Below the pieces are notes generated by a model, which saw nothing but the letters and a program-made list of their open reading frames with translations, did no database searches and had not been told where the DNA came from. The translations under genes were made by a program, and so were the position numbers. Below are positions 33,654-41,971 of a stretch of DNA of 64,000 nucleotides, in pieces; the first letter of the stretch is position 1; every line of letters starts with the position of its first letter. This stretch comes from Verrucomicrobiales bacterium (GTDB taxonomy: Bacteria > Verrucomicrobiota > Verrucomicrobiia > Limisphaerales > JAYPXF01), in the NCBI GenBank assembly GCA_002715965.1, contig PBAL01000087.1, positions 153,910 to 217,909 of the forward strand, read 5' to 3'.

Positions 33654-34613
33654 GTGCTTTCCTTTTTGAACATCGCCTGGAACGCTACCCGCGAACTTTC
33701 GCGGCAGCCTCTGGTGCTGATATTGATCACCGCCCCGCCGGTTTTCATGCTGTTCATGGCGCATGTTCCCTACCTCGCATTGGAGAGCGAGAACGAGCTG
33801 GTGAAGGACAGTACGCTGGCGATTCTGTTCGTCGTCGGTCTGCTGGCCGCGGTGTTCTGCGCCTCCAACACACTGGCCCGGGAAATCCGCACTGGCACGG
33901 CTTTGGCCGTGCTCGCGAAACCGGTGAGCCGCGTCAAATTTCTCCTCGCAAAGTACGTCGGAGTTTCGTTTGCGCTGTTTCTGGTGGTCTACGTGAACCT
34001 GATGGCTGCGTTGCTCACGTCGCGGGTGATTCCGGATTTTGCCGACACGTTGGATCCGCCGGGTCTCTTCCTTTTCCTTGGTGGAATGCTGCTGGGAATT
34101 CTGCTGGCGGGATACACGAACTTTTTTCAGCACCGCCAATTTGTCGGCGACGCGGTGATGGGGATCGTTGCGTTTACGACCTTGGGTTTTCTGTTGCTGA
34201 ATTTCTTGGATCGCGCGTGGCAGTGGCAGTCCTTCGCGGACTTGATCGATTGGCGAATTCTTGGCGCCGGTATCCTGATCATGTTTGCGGTGCTGGTCCT
34301 CGGCGGCATTGCGCTCGCGTGCAGTACGCGACTGGAGATGATTCCGACGCTGGCGATCTGCGCGATCTTTTTCATGATCGGCTTGATGACCGATTACATC
34401 TTTGGCCGGGCTGCGGCTGAGGGTTCGATGATCGCACAGGTCTTGTATGCCGTGTTTCCGAATTGGCAGCTTTTCTGGATGGTGGATGCGATCGAAGGAG
34501 AAACGAACATTCCGGTCGCTTACCTTGTCCATGCATTCATCTACGTTGTTTGTTATTTGACCGCGACGCTCTCAATAGCGGCCGCGCTTTTTGAAGACCG
34601 AGAACTAGCCTAG
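33654..34613 (+). CDS. ABC-2-type permease
   Basis: 319 residues starting at GTG, with six or more hydrophobic helices (PLVLILITAPPVFMLFM, AILFVVGLLAAVFCA, LFLVVYVNLMAALLT, GILIMFAVLVLGGIALA). The motif TLAREIRTGTALAVLAKPVS is typical of ABC-2 transporter permeases. No ATP-binding gene is next to it: upstream lies a divergent protease and downstream an SPFH gene. It opens a seven-gene operon (33654-43572) with gaps of 13 bp or less. The second permease of the operon is at 40589. Either an unlinked ATPase serves both or they act without one. Confidence 0.82.
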   Translation: MLSFLNIAWNATRELSRQPLVLILITAPPVFMLFMAHVPYLALESENELVKDSTLAILFVVGLLAAVFCASNTLAREIRTGTALAVLAKPVSRVKFLLAKYVGVSFALFLVVYVNLMAALLTSRVIPDFADTLDPPGLFLFLGGMLLGILLAGYTNFFQHRQFVGDAVMGIVAFTTLGFLLLNFLDRAWQWQSFADLIDWRILGAGILIMFAVLVLGGIALACSTRLEMIPTLAICAIFFMIGLMTDYIFGRAAAEGSMIAQVLYAVFPNWQLFWMVDAIEGETNIPVAYLVHAFIYVVCYLTATLSIAAALFEDRELA

Positions 34614-34626
34614 AAAGATCGACGCT

Positions 34627-36531
34627 TTGGAAAAGAGTCCCATTAAAACCGGTTGGACGAATCTGCTGATACTGCTGGCGACGGGCATTGTCTCGTTTGT
34701 CGTTTCGAGTTGGACAGGATCGATGGCCAGCCTGCTGGCAGCAGTGTATTGCGGGATCGGCGTGTTGGTGGCCTTTGTGAGTCTGCTGCAAATGCGGCAC
34801 GAGCATTCGGAGGAACTCGAGCGTCTTGAATTGGACAAGCTGAAGGGCAGGGATCCGGGTTCGGCTTTGTTCGAGAGTGGAGAAGATATTCTGCGTGCAA
34901 AACGTGCGCGGGTTCAGTTCGAGAAGTACTTCATTCCCGGTTGGACGATTCTGCTGGTCATCATTCTGGCTGCGTATTCGTACTTCATGTATGGCTTGTT
35001 CTCCAAGCCGGAGAGCTTGCGGGATCCGTTGCGTGGCACGGGGATGTTGCAGGCTGCGTTCTTCCTGGCGATGGCGCTGATACAGTTTCTGTTTGGCAAG
35101 TACTCGGTCGGCTTGGCGCGCTATGACAATTCGCGGCTGCTGCGGCCTGGTGGCGGATTCCTGATGCTCGCCTCATTGGTGAGCGTGCTGGTTTCTGTGG
35201 CGTCGGTGGCCTACCAGCTGGGATATCCCAAATACGATCTTCATCTCGCGTATGCTCTGACCGCCATTCTGGCTCTGCTGTCGGTTGAATACATCATCAA
35301 CATGGTGATGGAGATTTATCGGCCGCGTCGTCGCGGTGCGGAAGTCACCTTGCTCTACGAAAGCCGTCTCGTCGGAATGCTCGGTCAGCCGGGAGGGATT
35401 TTTGCAACGGCTGCACATACCTTGGATTACCAGTTTGGGTTCAAGGTCTCGGAGACGTGGTTCTACCAATACCTGGAGCGGGCGATCGTCTGGATGCTTT
35501 TGCTATGGGCTGGGGTGTTCCTTGTCTCCTCGTGCTTCGTCGTTCTGGAACCTTACGAGGAAGGACTCCTTGAGCGGTTCGGCAGGCCTGTCAAAGAGGG
35601 TGTGATTGGGCCGGGACTCACGGTCAAGATGCCGTGGCCGATTGACAAGGTGTATCGATATCCCACCAAAGCCGTGCAGCGGATGCTGATCGGTGTGATT
35701 CCTGATCCGGAGTTGGAAAAGGAGAAGGTCTTGGTCTGGACGAAGACGCACTACAAGGAAGAGTTTAACATGCTCGTCGCCAGCCGGGAGATCGAAGGTA
35801 GTGATGAGGATGATGAGAGTGAAGAGAACCGGGTTCCGGTGAATCTGCTCACTGCGAGCATCCCGGTTCAGTACGAGATCAGGGATCTCGGTGCCTGGGC
35901 GCGGAATCACACGGATGCGGGCGCGTTTCTGGAACGCCTGGCTTACCGCGAGATTGTTCGTTATCTGGTGTCGGTTGATTTCGAACGCATCATGTCCTCC
36001 GGACGCGAACAGGCTGCGATCGATCTCCGAGATCGAATCCAGGAGGAGGCCGATCGGCATGAGGTCGGGGCACATATCCTATTCGTGGGACTTCAGGACA
36101 TTCATCCGCCGGTCGATGTCGCCCAGTCGTGGATTGACGCTCAGGCGGCCATTCAGGAGCGGGAGACAAAGATACTCACCGCGGAAGCAGAGGCTGCGTC
36201 GATCGTCCCCCGTGCGGAAGCCAGCAGTCGGGTCCTGGTGCTGGATGCAGAGGCTCAGAAGCTTGCCAGCATTTCCAAGGCGATTGCCGAGTCCGGTCAG
36301 TTCTCGAACAAGGTGAGCGCCTATGTCGCCTCGCCCGAGGCTTATTTGCGCCGAACCTATTTGAAAACCCTGGTCACGGCCATCAATCCCGCCCGCAAGT
36401 ACATCATGGCCACCACGAATTCACAGGACGTGTATTGGCTGAATCTTGAGGACAATCTTCAGGATGAATTCCTGAATGTGAGTTTCAACGATGAGACAGG
36501 CGAGATGCCTGATACCGGAGAAAACGAATGA
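34627..36531 (+). CDS. HflK-like SPFH protein with polytopic N-terminal domain
   Basis: 634 residues from a TTG start 13 bp after the permease stop. The first 304 residues hold about seven hydrophobic helices (near 13-30, 34-54, 103-122, 139-157, 178-198, 207-225, 285-304), far more than the single anchor of HflK. From about 305 there is an SPFH/band-7 domain (CFVVLEPYEEGLLERFGRPV, GLTVKMPWPIDKVYRYPT) followed by the coiled-coil arm (AQAAIQERETKILTAEAEAA, SRVLVLDAEAQKLASISKAI). An acidic stretch GSDEDDESEE sits inside the SPFH domain. SPFH proteins form ring-like membrane assemblies; HflKC encloses the FtsH protease. The stop overlaps the start of the next SPFH gene. Confidence 0.85.
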   Translation: MEKSPIKTGWTNLLILLATGIVSFVVSSWTGSMASLLAAVYCGIGVLVAFVSLLQMRHEHSEELERLELDKLKGRDPGSALFESGEDILRAKRARVQFEKYFIPGWTILLVIILAAYSYFMYGLFSKPESLRDPLRGTGMLQAAFFLAMALIQFLFGKYSVGLARYDNSRLLRPGGGFLMLASLVSVLVSVASVAYQLGYPKYDLHLAYALTAILALLSVEYIINMVMEIYRPRRRGAEVTLLYESRLVGMLGQPGGIFATAAHTLDYQFGFKVSETWFYQYLERAIVWMLLLWAGVFLVSSCFVVLEPYEEGLLERFGRPVKEGVIGPGLTVKMPWPIDKVYRYPTKAVQRMLIGVIPDPELEKEKVLVWTKTHYKEEFNMLVASREIEGSDEDDESEENRVPVNLLTASIPVQYEIRDLGAWARNHTDAGAFLERLAYREIVRYLVSVDFERIMSSGREQAAIDLRDRIQEEADRHEVGAHILFVGLQDIHPPVDVAQSWIDAQAAIQERETKILTAEAEAASIVPRAEASSRVLVLDAEAQKLASISKAIAESGQFSNKVSAYVASPEAYLRRTYLKTLVTAINPARKYIMATTNSQDVYWLNLEDNLQDEFLNVSFNDETGEMPDTGENE

Positions 36532-37442
36532 AGAAGAAGAACATCCTAACCCCGATCGCCGGCTTGCTTCTGGCATCAATCTTTCTGGTCATCCTCTTTC
36601 TGTTTCAGGTGAGACAGACGGAGGTCGCCGTCGTCACGACTTTCGGCCGATTTTCACGAAGCATCACGGAACCGGGTCTCTATGCCCGCTGGCCGTGGCC
36701 GGTGCAGAAGATCTACAAGCTCGACAACCGCCTGCGAAATTTCGAACGCAAGTTCGGCGTCAGCACCACGGCCGATGCGAAGAACTTCCTGACCACTGTG
36801 TTCATCGGGTGGAAGATCGCGGAGCCGAAACTGTTCCTCGAGCGTTTCCCGGCGGGCGACGAGGCGGTCGTGGAGCAGACGCTTGAGAGTTTGGTTCGAG
36901 GCACCAAGAATGAGGTGATCGGACAGTATGCTTTTGGCGATTTGATCTCAACCAATGCCAGCCGGGTGAAGCTTCGCGAGTTGGAAGGCAAGATGCTCGC
37001 CATAATCAGCACCAATGCCGCAGCGAAGTACGGCGTCGGTGTGGACATCGTCGGCATCAAGCAGATCGGGTTGGATGAGAAGATTACCACGGAAGTGTTC
37101 AGTCGGATGCGATCGGAGCGTAAGAAGCTCGTGGATAAATATCAGAGTGAGGGTGACCGGGAAGCGCAGATCCTGATTGCCGAGGCAAACAAGAAGCGAC
37201 AGGAACTCATCGCCCAGGGTGAGTCGGATGCCACGCGTATTCGCGGTGAAGGCGAGGCGGAAGCTGCGAAATTTTATGAAGTCTTCGAACAAAATCCCGA
37301 ACTGGCCAAGTTCCTTCTCGATATGCAGGCCCTCAAGCGGTCAATGACCAATCGAACGACCATTATTCTCGACCAGAATACTCCGCCCTTCAACCGCTTG
37401 AACATGCCCACCGAGAGGGTGATTCAGAAAGATGGCGAATGA
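36528..37442 (+). CDS. HflC-like SPFH protein
   Basis: 304 residues, one N-terminal anchor (ILTPIAGLLLASIFLVILFL) and an SPFH domain: VRQTEVAVVTTFGRFSRSI, GLYARWPWPVQKIYKLDNRL, TTVFIGWKIAEPKLFLERFP, then GVDIVGIKQIGLDEKITTEV and the arm DREAQILIAEANKKRQELIA. This order and length match HflC, which partners HflK in a cage around FtsH in other bacteria. No ftsH gene is in the window. Start ATG 36528 overlaps the preceding stop (ATGA), and the 3' end overlaps the next SPFH gene by 11 bp, so stoichiometric synthesis of the three proteins is likely. Confidence 0.88.
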   Translation: MKKKNILTPIAGLLLASIFLVILFLFQVRQTEVAVVTTFGRFSRSITEPGLYARWPWPVQKIYKLDNRLRNFERKFGVSTTADAKNFLTTVFIGWKIAEPKLFLERFPAGDEAVVEQTLESLVRGTKNEVIGQYAFGDLISTNASRVKLRELEGKMLAIISTNAAAKYGVGVDIVGIKQIGLDEKITTEVFSRMRSERKKLVDKYQSEGDREAQILIAEANKKRQELIAQGESDATRIRGEGEAEAAKFYEVFEQNPELAKFLLDMQALKRSMTNRTTIILDQNTPPFNRLNMPTERVIQKDGE

Positions 37443-38604
37443 AATGAGCGACGCACCGGACAATCCAGAAAAGCCAGACAAGCCTGATGAGGTGAAGAGC
37501 GGGGAGGACCCGAAGCCCTTCGTGCCTCCTGCAGGCAAGAAGATTGAACTTCAGGAAGATACCGGTTCGCGCGCGCTGTCCGAAGCACTCAAGAGCGTCT
37601 TTGCGGTTCTCAAGCTCGTCATGCTGGCGGTGCTGGTGTTCTTCGTTGGTTCCGGGGTGTTCACGGTCGAGCCGAACGAGGTGGCCGTGGTCCTTCGCTT
37701 TGGGAAGCCTGTTGGTACCACCAAAGATCGCGTCAAGAAGCCGGGCCTGCACTTCGCATTTCCGTATCCGATCGATGAGATCGTGAAGATTCCTTTTGGC
37801 AAGAGCCACACGATCCACAGCTCTTCTTGCTGGTACTATGAAACGCCGCAGGACATTGCACGAGGCACACTGCCTCCGGCGCGCAATTCTCTGACGCCGT
37901 TCTTTGATGGATATGTCATTTCCGCGGATGGAAACGTCTTTCACGCGTTGGGGACCATGCGCTATCGGGTGGTCGATCCGGTGAAGTACGTATTCTACTA
38001 CAAGGACTCCACGAACCTGCTGCAGAACGTTGTCAATCGGGCCACCATCCACGCAGCGACTGAGTTCAATGCCGACGAGGCGATCTACAAGTCACGCTCG
38101 CTGTTCGTGGCCAGGATCCGGGAGCTGATCCGAGACACCTTGATCGCGCAGCCCATGGGCATCGTGATGGAAGATTTCGAAGTGAAGACAGCCGCGCCGT
38201 TGGCCGTGAAGGCCGCCTTCGAGAGGGTTCAGGCTGCCGAGCAGAAACGCAGCGAATTGATCAACCATGCCAAGGGCCGGGCGAACAAGATCACGAATCT
38301 TGCAGAGGGTGAAAAGAAACGTTTGGAGCAGGGTGGCATCATCTCAAGCAATCGTCTGGTGACATCGATTGCTGCGGAGGCGAAGGCCTTCAACGATCAA
38401 TTGCCGTATTACGAGAACAATCCCTCCTTGTTCAAGCGTCGTGTCTTGAACGGTGTTCTGCAGGAGGTCATGGACTCGGTCGGCGACAAGTTCTTTTTAC
38501 CCGCGCGCGGAGATGGTTCCTCCCGTATTATTCATCTGAAACTCAATCGTGAGTCGATTCGTCCTCCCAATCGCGAGAAGATATCGAACGACCCAAAACG
38601 TTAA
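37432..38604 (+). CDS. HflK-like SPFH protein
   Basis: 390 residues. A Pro/Lys/Asp-rich cytoplasmic N-terminus (DNPEKPDKPDEVKSGEDPKP) is followed by one membrane helix (about 61-81) and an SPFH domain: GVFTVEPNEVAVVLRFGKPV, GLHFAFPYPIDEIVKIPFGK, FDGYVISADGNVFHALGTMR, MGIVMEDFEVKTAAPLAVKA. The arm contains ELINHAKGRANKITNLAEGE. This is the HflK layout. Together with the two preceding genes it gives three different SPFH subunits from one mRNA, more than the usual HflKC pair. The P-type ATPase gene starts five bases after the stop. Confidence 0.87.
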   Translation: MANEMSDAPDNPEKPDKPDEVKSGEDPKPFVPPAGKKIELQEDTGSRALSEALKSVFAVLKLVMLAVLVFFVGSGVFTVEPNEVAVVLRFGKPVGTTKDRVKKPGLHFAFPYPIDEIVKIPFGKSHTIHSSSCWYYETPQDIARGTLPPARNSLTPFFDGYVISADGNVFHALGTMRYRVVDPVKYVFYYKDSTNLLQNVVNRATIHAATEFNADEAIYKSRSLFVARIRELIRDTLIAQPMGIVMEDFEVKTAAPLAVKAAFERVQAAEQKRSELINHAKGRANKITNLAEGEKKRLEQGGIISSNRLVTSIAAEAKAFNDQLPYYENNPSLFKRRVLNGVLQEVMDSVGDKFFLPARGDGSSRIIHLKLNRESIRPPNREKISNDPKR

Positions 38605-38609
38605 TCGCC

Positions 38610-40580
38610 ATGCAAGTTACCGCTCTACTCAGTCAGCAGGATGAAAGTGACGATATCTCCTTGGAGAAATCCACCGGCCGGCTCGGAATGACCTTCATCG
38701 GCCTCGTGTTCGTGCTGAACGGATTCGCCATCGAATTGATCTTCGAGAGCAGTGAAGCCATCGCCGGGGTGAGCGCATTTATTGGAGCCTTCGTGCTCGG
38801 TGCGCCCATCCTGATGAATTCCATCAAGGACCTGCGCCGCGGCCAATATGGCATCAACGAACTGGTCAGCCTGGCCATCCTCGCCTCGCTTGCCTCCGGA
38901 GATTATCGCACGGCTGGTGTGGTGGCCTTCTTCATGTTGATCGCCCAGATCATCGAGACTCGGACGGCAGCTGGCGCACGCGCCTCCATCGAATCACTCA
39001 TCAAATTGACCCCGACCAAGGCGCGACGACTGGTCGATGGCAAGGAAGAGGAAACGGCTGCGAAAGACCTCAAGGTTGGCGACATCATTCGCGTTCGCCC
39101 CGGTGATAATGTCGCTGCCGACGGCGTCATCGTGAACGGACAAAGCACGTTGAATCAGGCAAACGTCACGGGTGAGTCATTGCCGGTCGACAAGAAGGAT
39201 GGTGAGGAGGTGTTTGCCGGCACGATCAATCTCACGGGCGCGCTGGACATCAGGGTGTCCCGTGCCGGCACCGATACAACGCTGGGCCGTGTCCGGGAAC
39301 TCATTTTGATGGCCGAGCAATCGAAGCTGCCGATCATGCGTATCATGGATCAGTACATGGGCTACTACACGCCCCTGGTGCTGACGATGGCCGCACTGAT
39401 CTGGGTGTTTACCGCAGATCTTAACCGAGTCATCGCGGTGCTCGTTGTTTCGTGTCCTTGCGCTTTCATTCTGGCAACGCCCTCGGCGATGGTCGCCTCA
39501 CTTTCGGCTGCCGCGCGTCTGGGTGTGTTGATCAAGAACATCGGGGATATTGAGCTGGCGGCCAAGATCAACGCCTTCGTGTTCGACAAGACGGGAACGC
39601 TCACATCCGGCAAGCTCGCCGTCGCCCGAATGGCTCCGGTCGACGGAGTGAAGCCTGCCGAGTTGCTGAAATACGGCGCGTCGGCCGAACAGCACAGCAA
39701 TCATCCCGTGGCCAAGGCATTGGTCAACCTGGCCAAGGAAGCCGGGGTGGATCTGCTGGAGACGAACGAGTTCAATGAAACCGCCGGACGCGGCATTACG
39801 GCCGATATTGGTGGCGCAAGGATCCTGGCGGGTCGGGCGAAATGGCTCATCGACAATGGTGTGCCCGAACAGTTTCAGGAATCTGTCGACCTCGACGAGA
39901 CAGAGGGTTTCAGCATCGTGTTTGTAGCCAAGGACGGGAAGTGCATCGGCTGGTGTGGGTTGCGTGACCAGATTCGCGAGGAAGCCAGCGAAGCCCTGCT
40001 TGATCTTCAGGAAGCCGGTGCCAAGCGAATTGCGATGGTCACCGGCGATCGCAAGCCGGTTGCCACACGTGTGGCGGGCGAAATTAACTGCGAAGAAGTG
40101 GTGGCCGATTGTCTCCCGCAAAACAAGGTGGAGTTTGTGAAGAAGGTCAAAGAGGGAGGTTGGAAAGTTGCGGTCGTTGGCGATGGAGTCAACGACGCTC
40201 CGGCACTTGCCTCTGGCGATATTGGCATTGCGATGGGTGCAGCGGGTAGTGAGGTTGCCATTCACAGCGCCACCATCGCCCTGATGAACAGCGACCTTCG
40301 CAGGCTTCCATTTTTGATCCGGTTGTCCCGAGCGACGCGAAACGTCATCAACCAGAACTTCATGCTCGGGCTCGTGTTTATCACCGGAGGATTGTCCCTG
40401 GCTGCTGTTGGTTATCTCAATCCAATCGTGGCTGCGATCATGCACAATGCGGGCTCGATCCTGGTGATCTGCAACAGTGCACGTCTGGTTCGGCAGGGTG
40501 AGGAACTCGAACCCTTCCAGGTTCCCGATGCACCGCCTGGTGACTCCGCCGAGACCGAACCCGTCGTCCAACCGGCCTGA
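38610..40580 (+). CDS. P1B-type (heavy-metal) cation-transporting ATPase
   Basis: 656 residues with all P-type landmarks: actuator VTGESLPVDK, ion site SCPCAFILATPSA, phosphorylation site VFDKTGTLTSG, the P1B-specific SNHPVAKAL and hinge VVGDGVNDAPAL. The N-terminus has no CxxC metal-binding domain. The last membrane part reads AAIMHNAGSILVICNSARL; the His-Asn-Ala-Gly here differs from the DxG of Zn/Cd exporters and from the Cu-type motif, so metal specificity is open (Mn or another transition metal is conceivable). The gene is embedded between SPFH and ABC-2 genes with 5- and 8-bp gaps, which implies it is part of that envelope assembly rather than a stand-alone resistance pump. Confidence 0.92.
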   Translation: MQVTALLSQQDESDDISLEKSTGRLGMTFIGLVFVLNGFAIELIFESSEAIAGVSAFIGAFVLGAPILMNSIKDLRRGQYGINELVSLAILASLASGDYRTAGVVAFFMLIAQIIETRTAAGARASIESLIKLTPTKARRLVDGKEEETAAKDLKVGDIIRVRPGDNVAADGVIVNGQSTLNQANVTGESLPVDKKDGEEVFAGTINLTGALDIRVSRAGTDTTLGRVRELILMAEQSKLPIMRIMDQYMGYYTPLVLTMAALIWVFTADLNRVIAVLVVSCPCAFILATPSAMVASLSAAARLGVLIKNIGDIELAAKINAFVFDKTGTLTSGKLAVARMAPVDGVKPAELLKYGASAEQHSNHPVAKALVNLAKEAGVDLLETNEFNETAGRGITADIGGARILAGRAKWLIDNGVPEQFQESVDLDETEGFSIVFVAKDGKCIGWCGLRDQIREEASEALLDLQEAGAKRIAMVTGDRKPVATRVAGEINCEEVVADCLPQNKVEFVKKVKEGGWKVAVVGDGVNDAPALASGDIGIAMGAAGSEVAIHSATIALMNSDLRRLPFLIRLSRATRNVINQNFMLGLVFITGGLSLAAVGYLNPIVAAIMHNAGSILVICNSARLVRQGEELEPFQVPDAPPGDSAETEPVVQPA

Positions 40581-40588
40581 ACCGGCTT

Positions 40589-41971
40589 ATGACACAGATC
40601 AAGGCAGTTGCATTTCTGACCGTGAAGGCCGCGGTGCGTTCGCGTTTCGTGCACGTCTTCATGTTCATGATGACGCTGTTGATCTGGTTTCTGCCGCTGC
40701 TGATCCGTCACGATGGCACGGCCAAGATGTTCACCCAGATCATGCTCACTTATACGCTGATCGTGATGTCCACGATGCTGGCCGCCTCAACACTGTGGAT
40801 GGCCTGTGGCGCAATCTCCCGTGAGGTGGCCGAATGTCAGATGCAGGTGCTTGCAGCCAAACCGATTTCCCGCTGGCAGATCTGGGTTGGCAAGTGGGCC
40901 GGGTTGGGTCTGTTGAATCTTATTTTCCTCATCCTGTTGGGCGGATTGATTTACGGGCTGCTGCAGTTCAACGGACGGCGTCTGACTGACGAACAATACG
41001 AGATGCTTCGCAATGAAGTCCTTGTTGCGCGTGACTATTCGGTGGAGGAGAAGACGGACCGAACCGAGCAGATTGAGCGCGTTTTCCAGGAACGCATCAA
41101 GGAAGAACGCGTGGATGGACTCGATGAGGACCTGGTGCGCCGCACCATTGAAGACCAGTTCAAGTCCATGGACGAACTGGTGAACAACAATCATCGGCGC
41201 ATTTGGGAAATCAAGATCAAGTCCGATCCCGCTGAATTGAAGAAGCACCCGATGTTTGTCCGGGTGAAGGTGCAGGCCAACCAGCTTGATATTGCCGATG
41301 CCATTTACGAAATCCATTGGGTGGTGGGCGATATCGAAAAAAAGCACTGGCGGCAGGATCGGCTGATGGCGCACAACAATATTGAGGAATTTAAGATCCC
41401 CTCCGAACTCGTGGGGGACGACGGAACGATACGTATCGAAGCCTGGAATCAAAGTGGCACCACCTTGCGCTTTCCGCTGACCGATGAACTGCGAGTTCTG
41501 TATCCGCGGGGAAGCTTTGAGATGAATTACATACGCAGCCTTGGTGTTATACTTCTGTGGCTGATGGGGATGGCTGCGCTCGGCTTGTGTGCCTCCGCGT
41601 TTTTGAGTTTCCCGGTTGCGTCCTTCTTTGCGATGGCCTTGTTGGCCGTGTTTCTGTCCGGTGACCTCCTGACTTCGATTTCCAAGGAACGGTCCGTGGG
41701 CATGCTCGACCACGAAACCGGGGAATCAAACACCCAGTCCATCGACCCCTTTGTCGTGCCGATCTTCCGCGCGTTGGGCTGGGTGGTTTCGCTCGGTGAG
41801 GGCGGGGTGGACCCGATCAACAACATCAGCTCCGGATTGAGCGTGACCTGGGGGCACATGCTCCATGTGTTTATCAAGATAAACGTGATAGCCAGCGGGG
41901 CGCTGGCTGCCCTGGGCATATTCCTTTTCAGTAGACGCGAGATGGCCCTGGTAACCGGAGGCGATTCATGA
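40589..41971 (+). CDS. ABC-2-type permease with large extracytoplasmic domain
   Basis: 460 residues. Four hydrophobic helices come first (FMFMMTLLIWFLPLLI, LIVMSTMLAASTLWMA, GLGLLNLIFLILLGGLIYGL), then about 180 hydrophilic residues with a helical part (EEKTDRTEQIERVFQERIKE) and a beta part (FVRVKVQANQLDIADAIYEI). Further helices follow (SLGVILLWLMGMAALGLCA, FFAMALLAVFLSGDLL, NVIASGALAALGIFLFS). AISREVAECQMQVLAAKPIS is the ABC-2 style coupling segment. No ATP-binding gene is close. The stop overlaps the next start by 4 bp. Confidence 0.78.
   Translation: MTQIKAVAFLTVKAAVRSRFVHVFMFMMTLLIWFLPLLIRHDGTAKMFTQIMLTYTLIVMSTMLAASTLWMACGAISREVAECQMQVLAAKPISRWQIWVGKWAGLGLLNLIFLILLGGLIYGLLQFNGRRLTDEQYEMLRNEVLVARDYSVEEKTDRTEQIERVFQERIKEERVDGLDEDLVRRTIEDQFKSMDELVNNNHRRIWEIKIKSDPAELKKHPMFVRVKVQANQLDIADAIYEIHWVVGDIEKKHWRQDRLMAHNNIEEFKIPSELVGDDGTIRIEAWNQSGTTLRFPLTDELRVLYPRGSFEMNYIRSLGVILLWLMGMAALGLCASAFLSFPVASFFAMALLAVFLSGDLLTSISKERSVGMLDHETGESNTQSIDPFVVPIFRALGWVVSLGEGGVDPINNISSGLSVTWGHMLHVFIKINVIASGALAALGIFLFSRREMALVTGGDS

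Noticed and set aside
33603..34532. 309-residue minus-strand open frame under the first ABC-2 permease
   Set aside because: Its sequence is rich in Arg, His and Gln as expected from antisense of hydrophobic helices; the plus strand has clear membrane helices.
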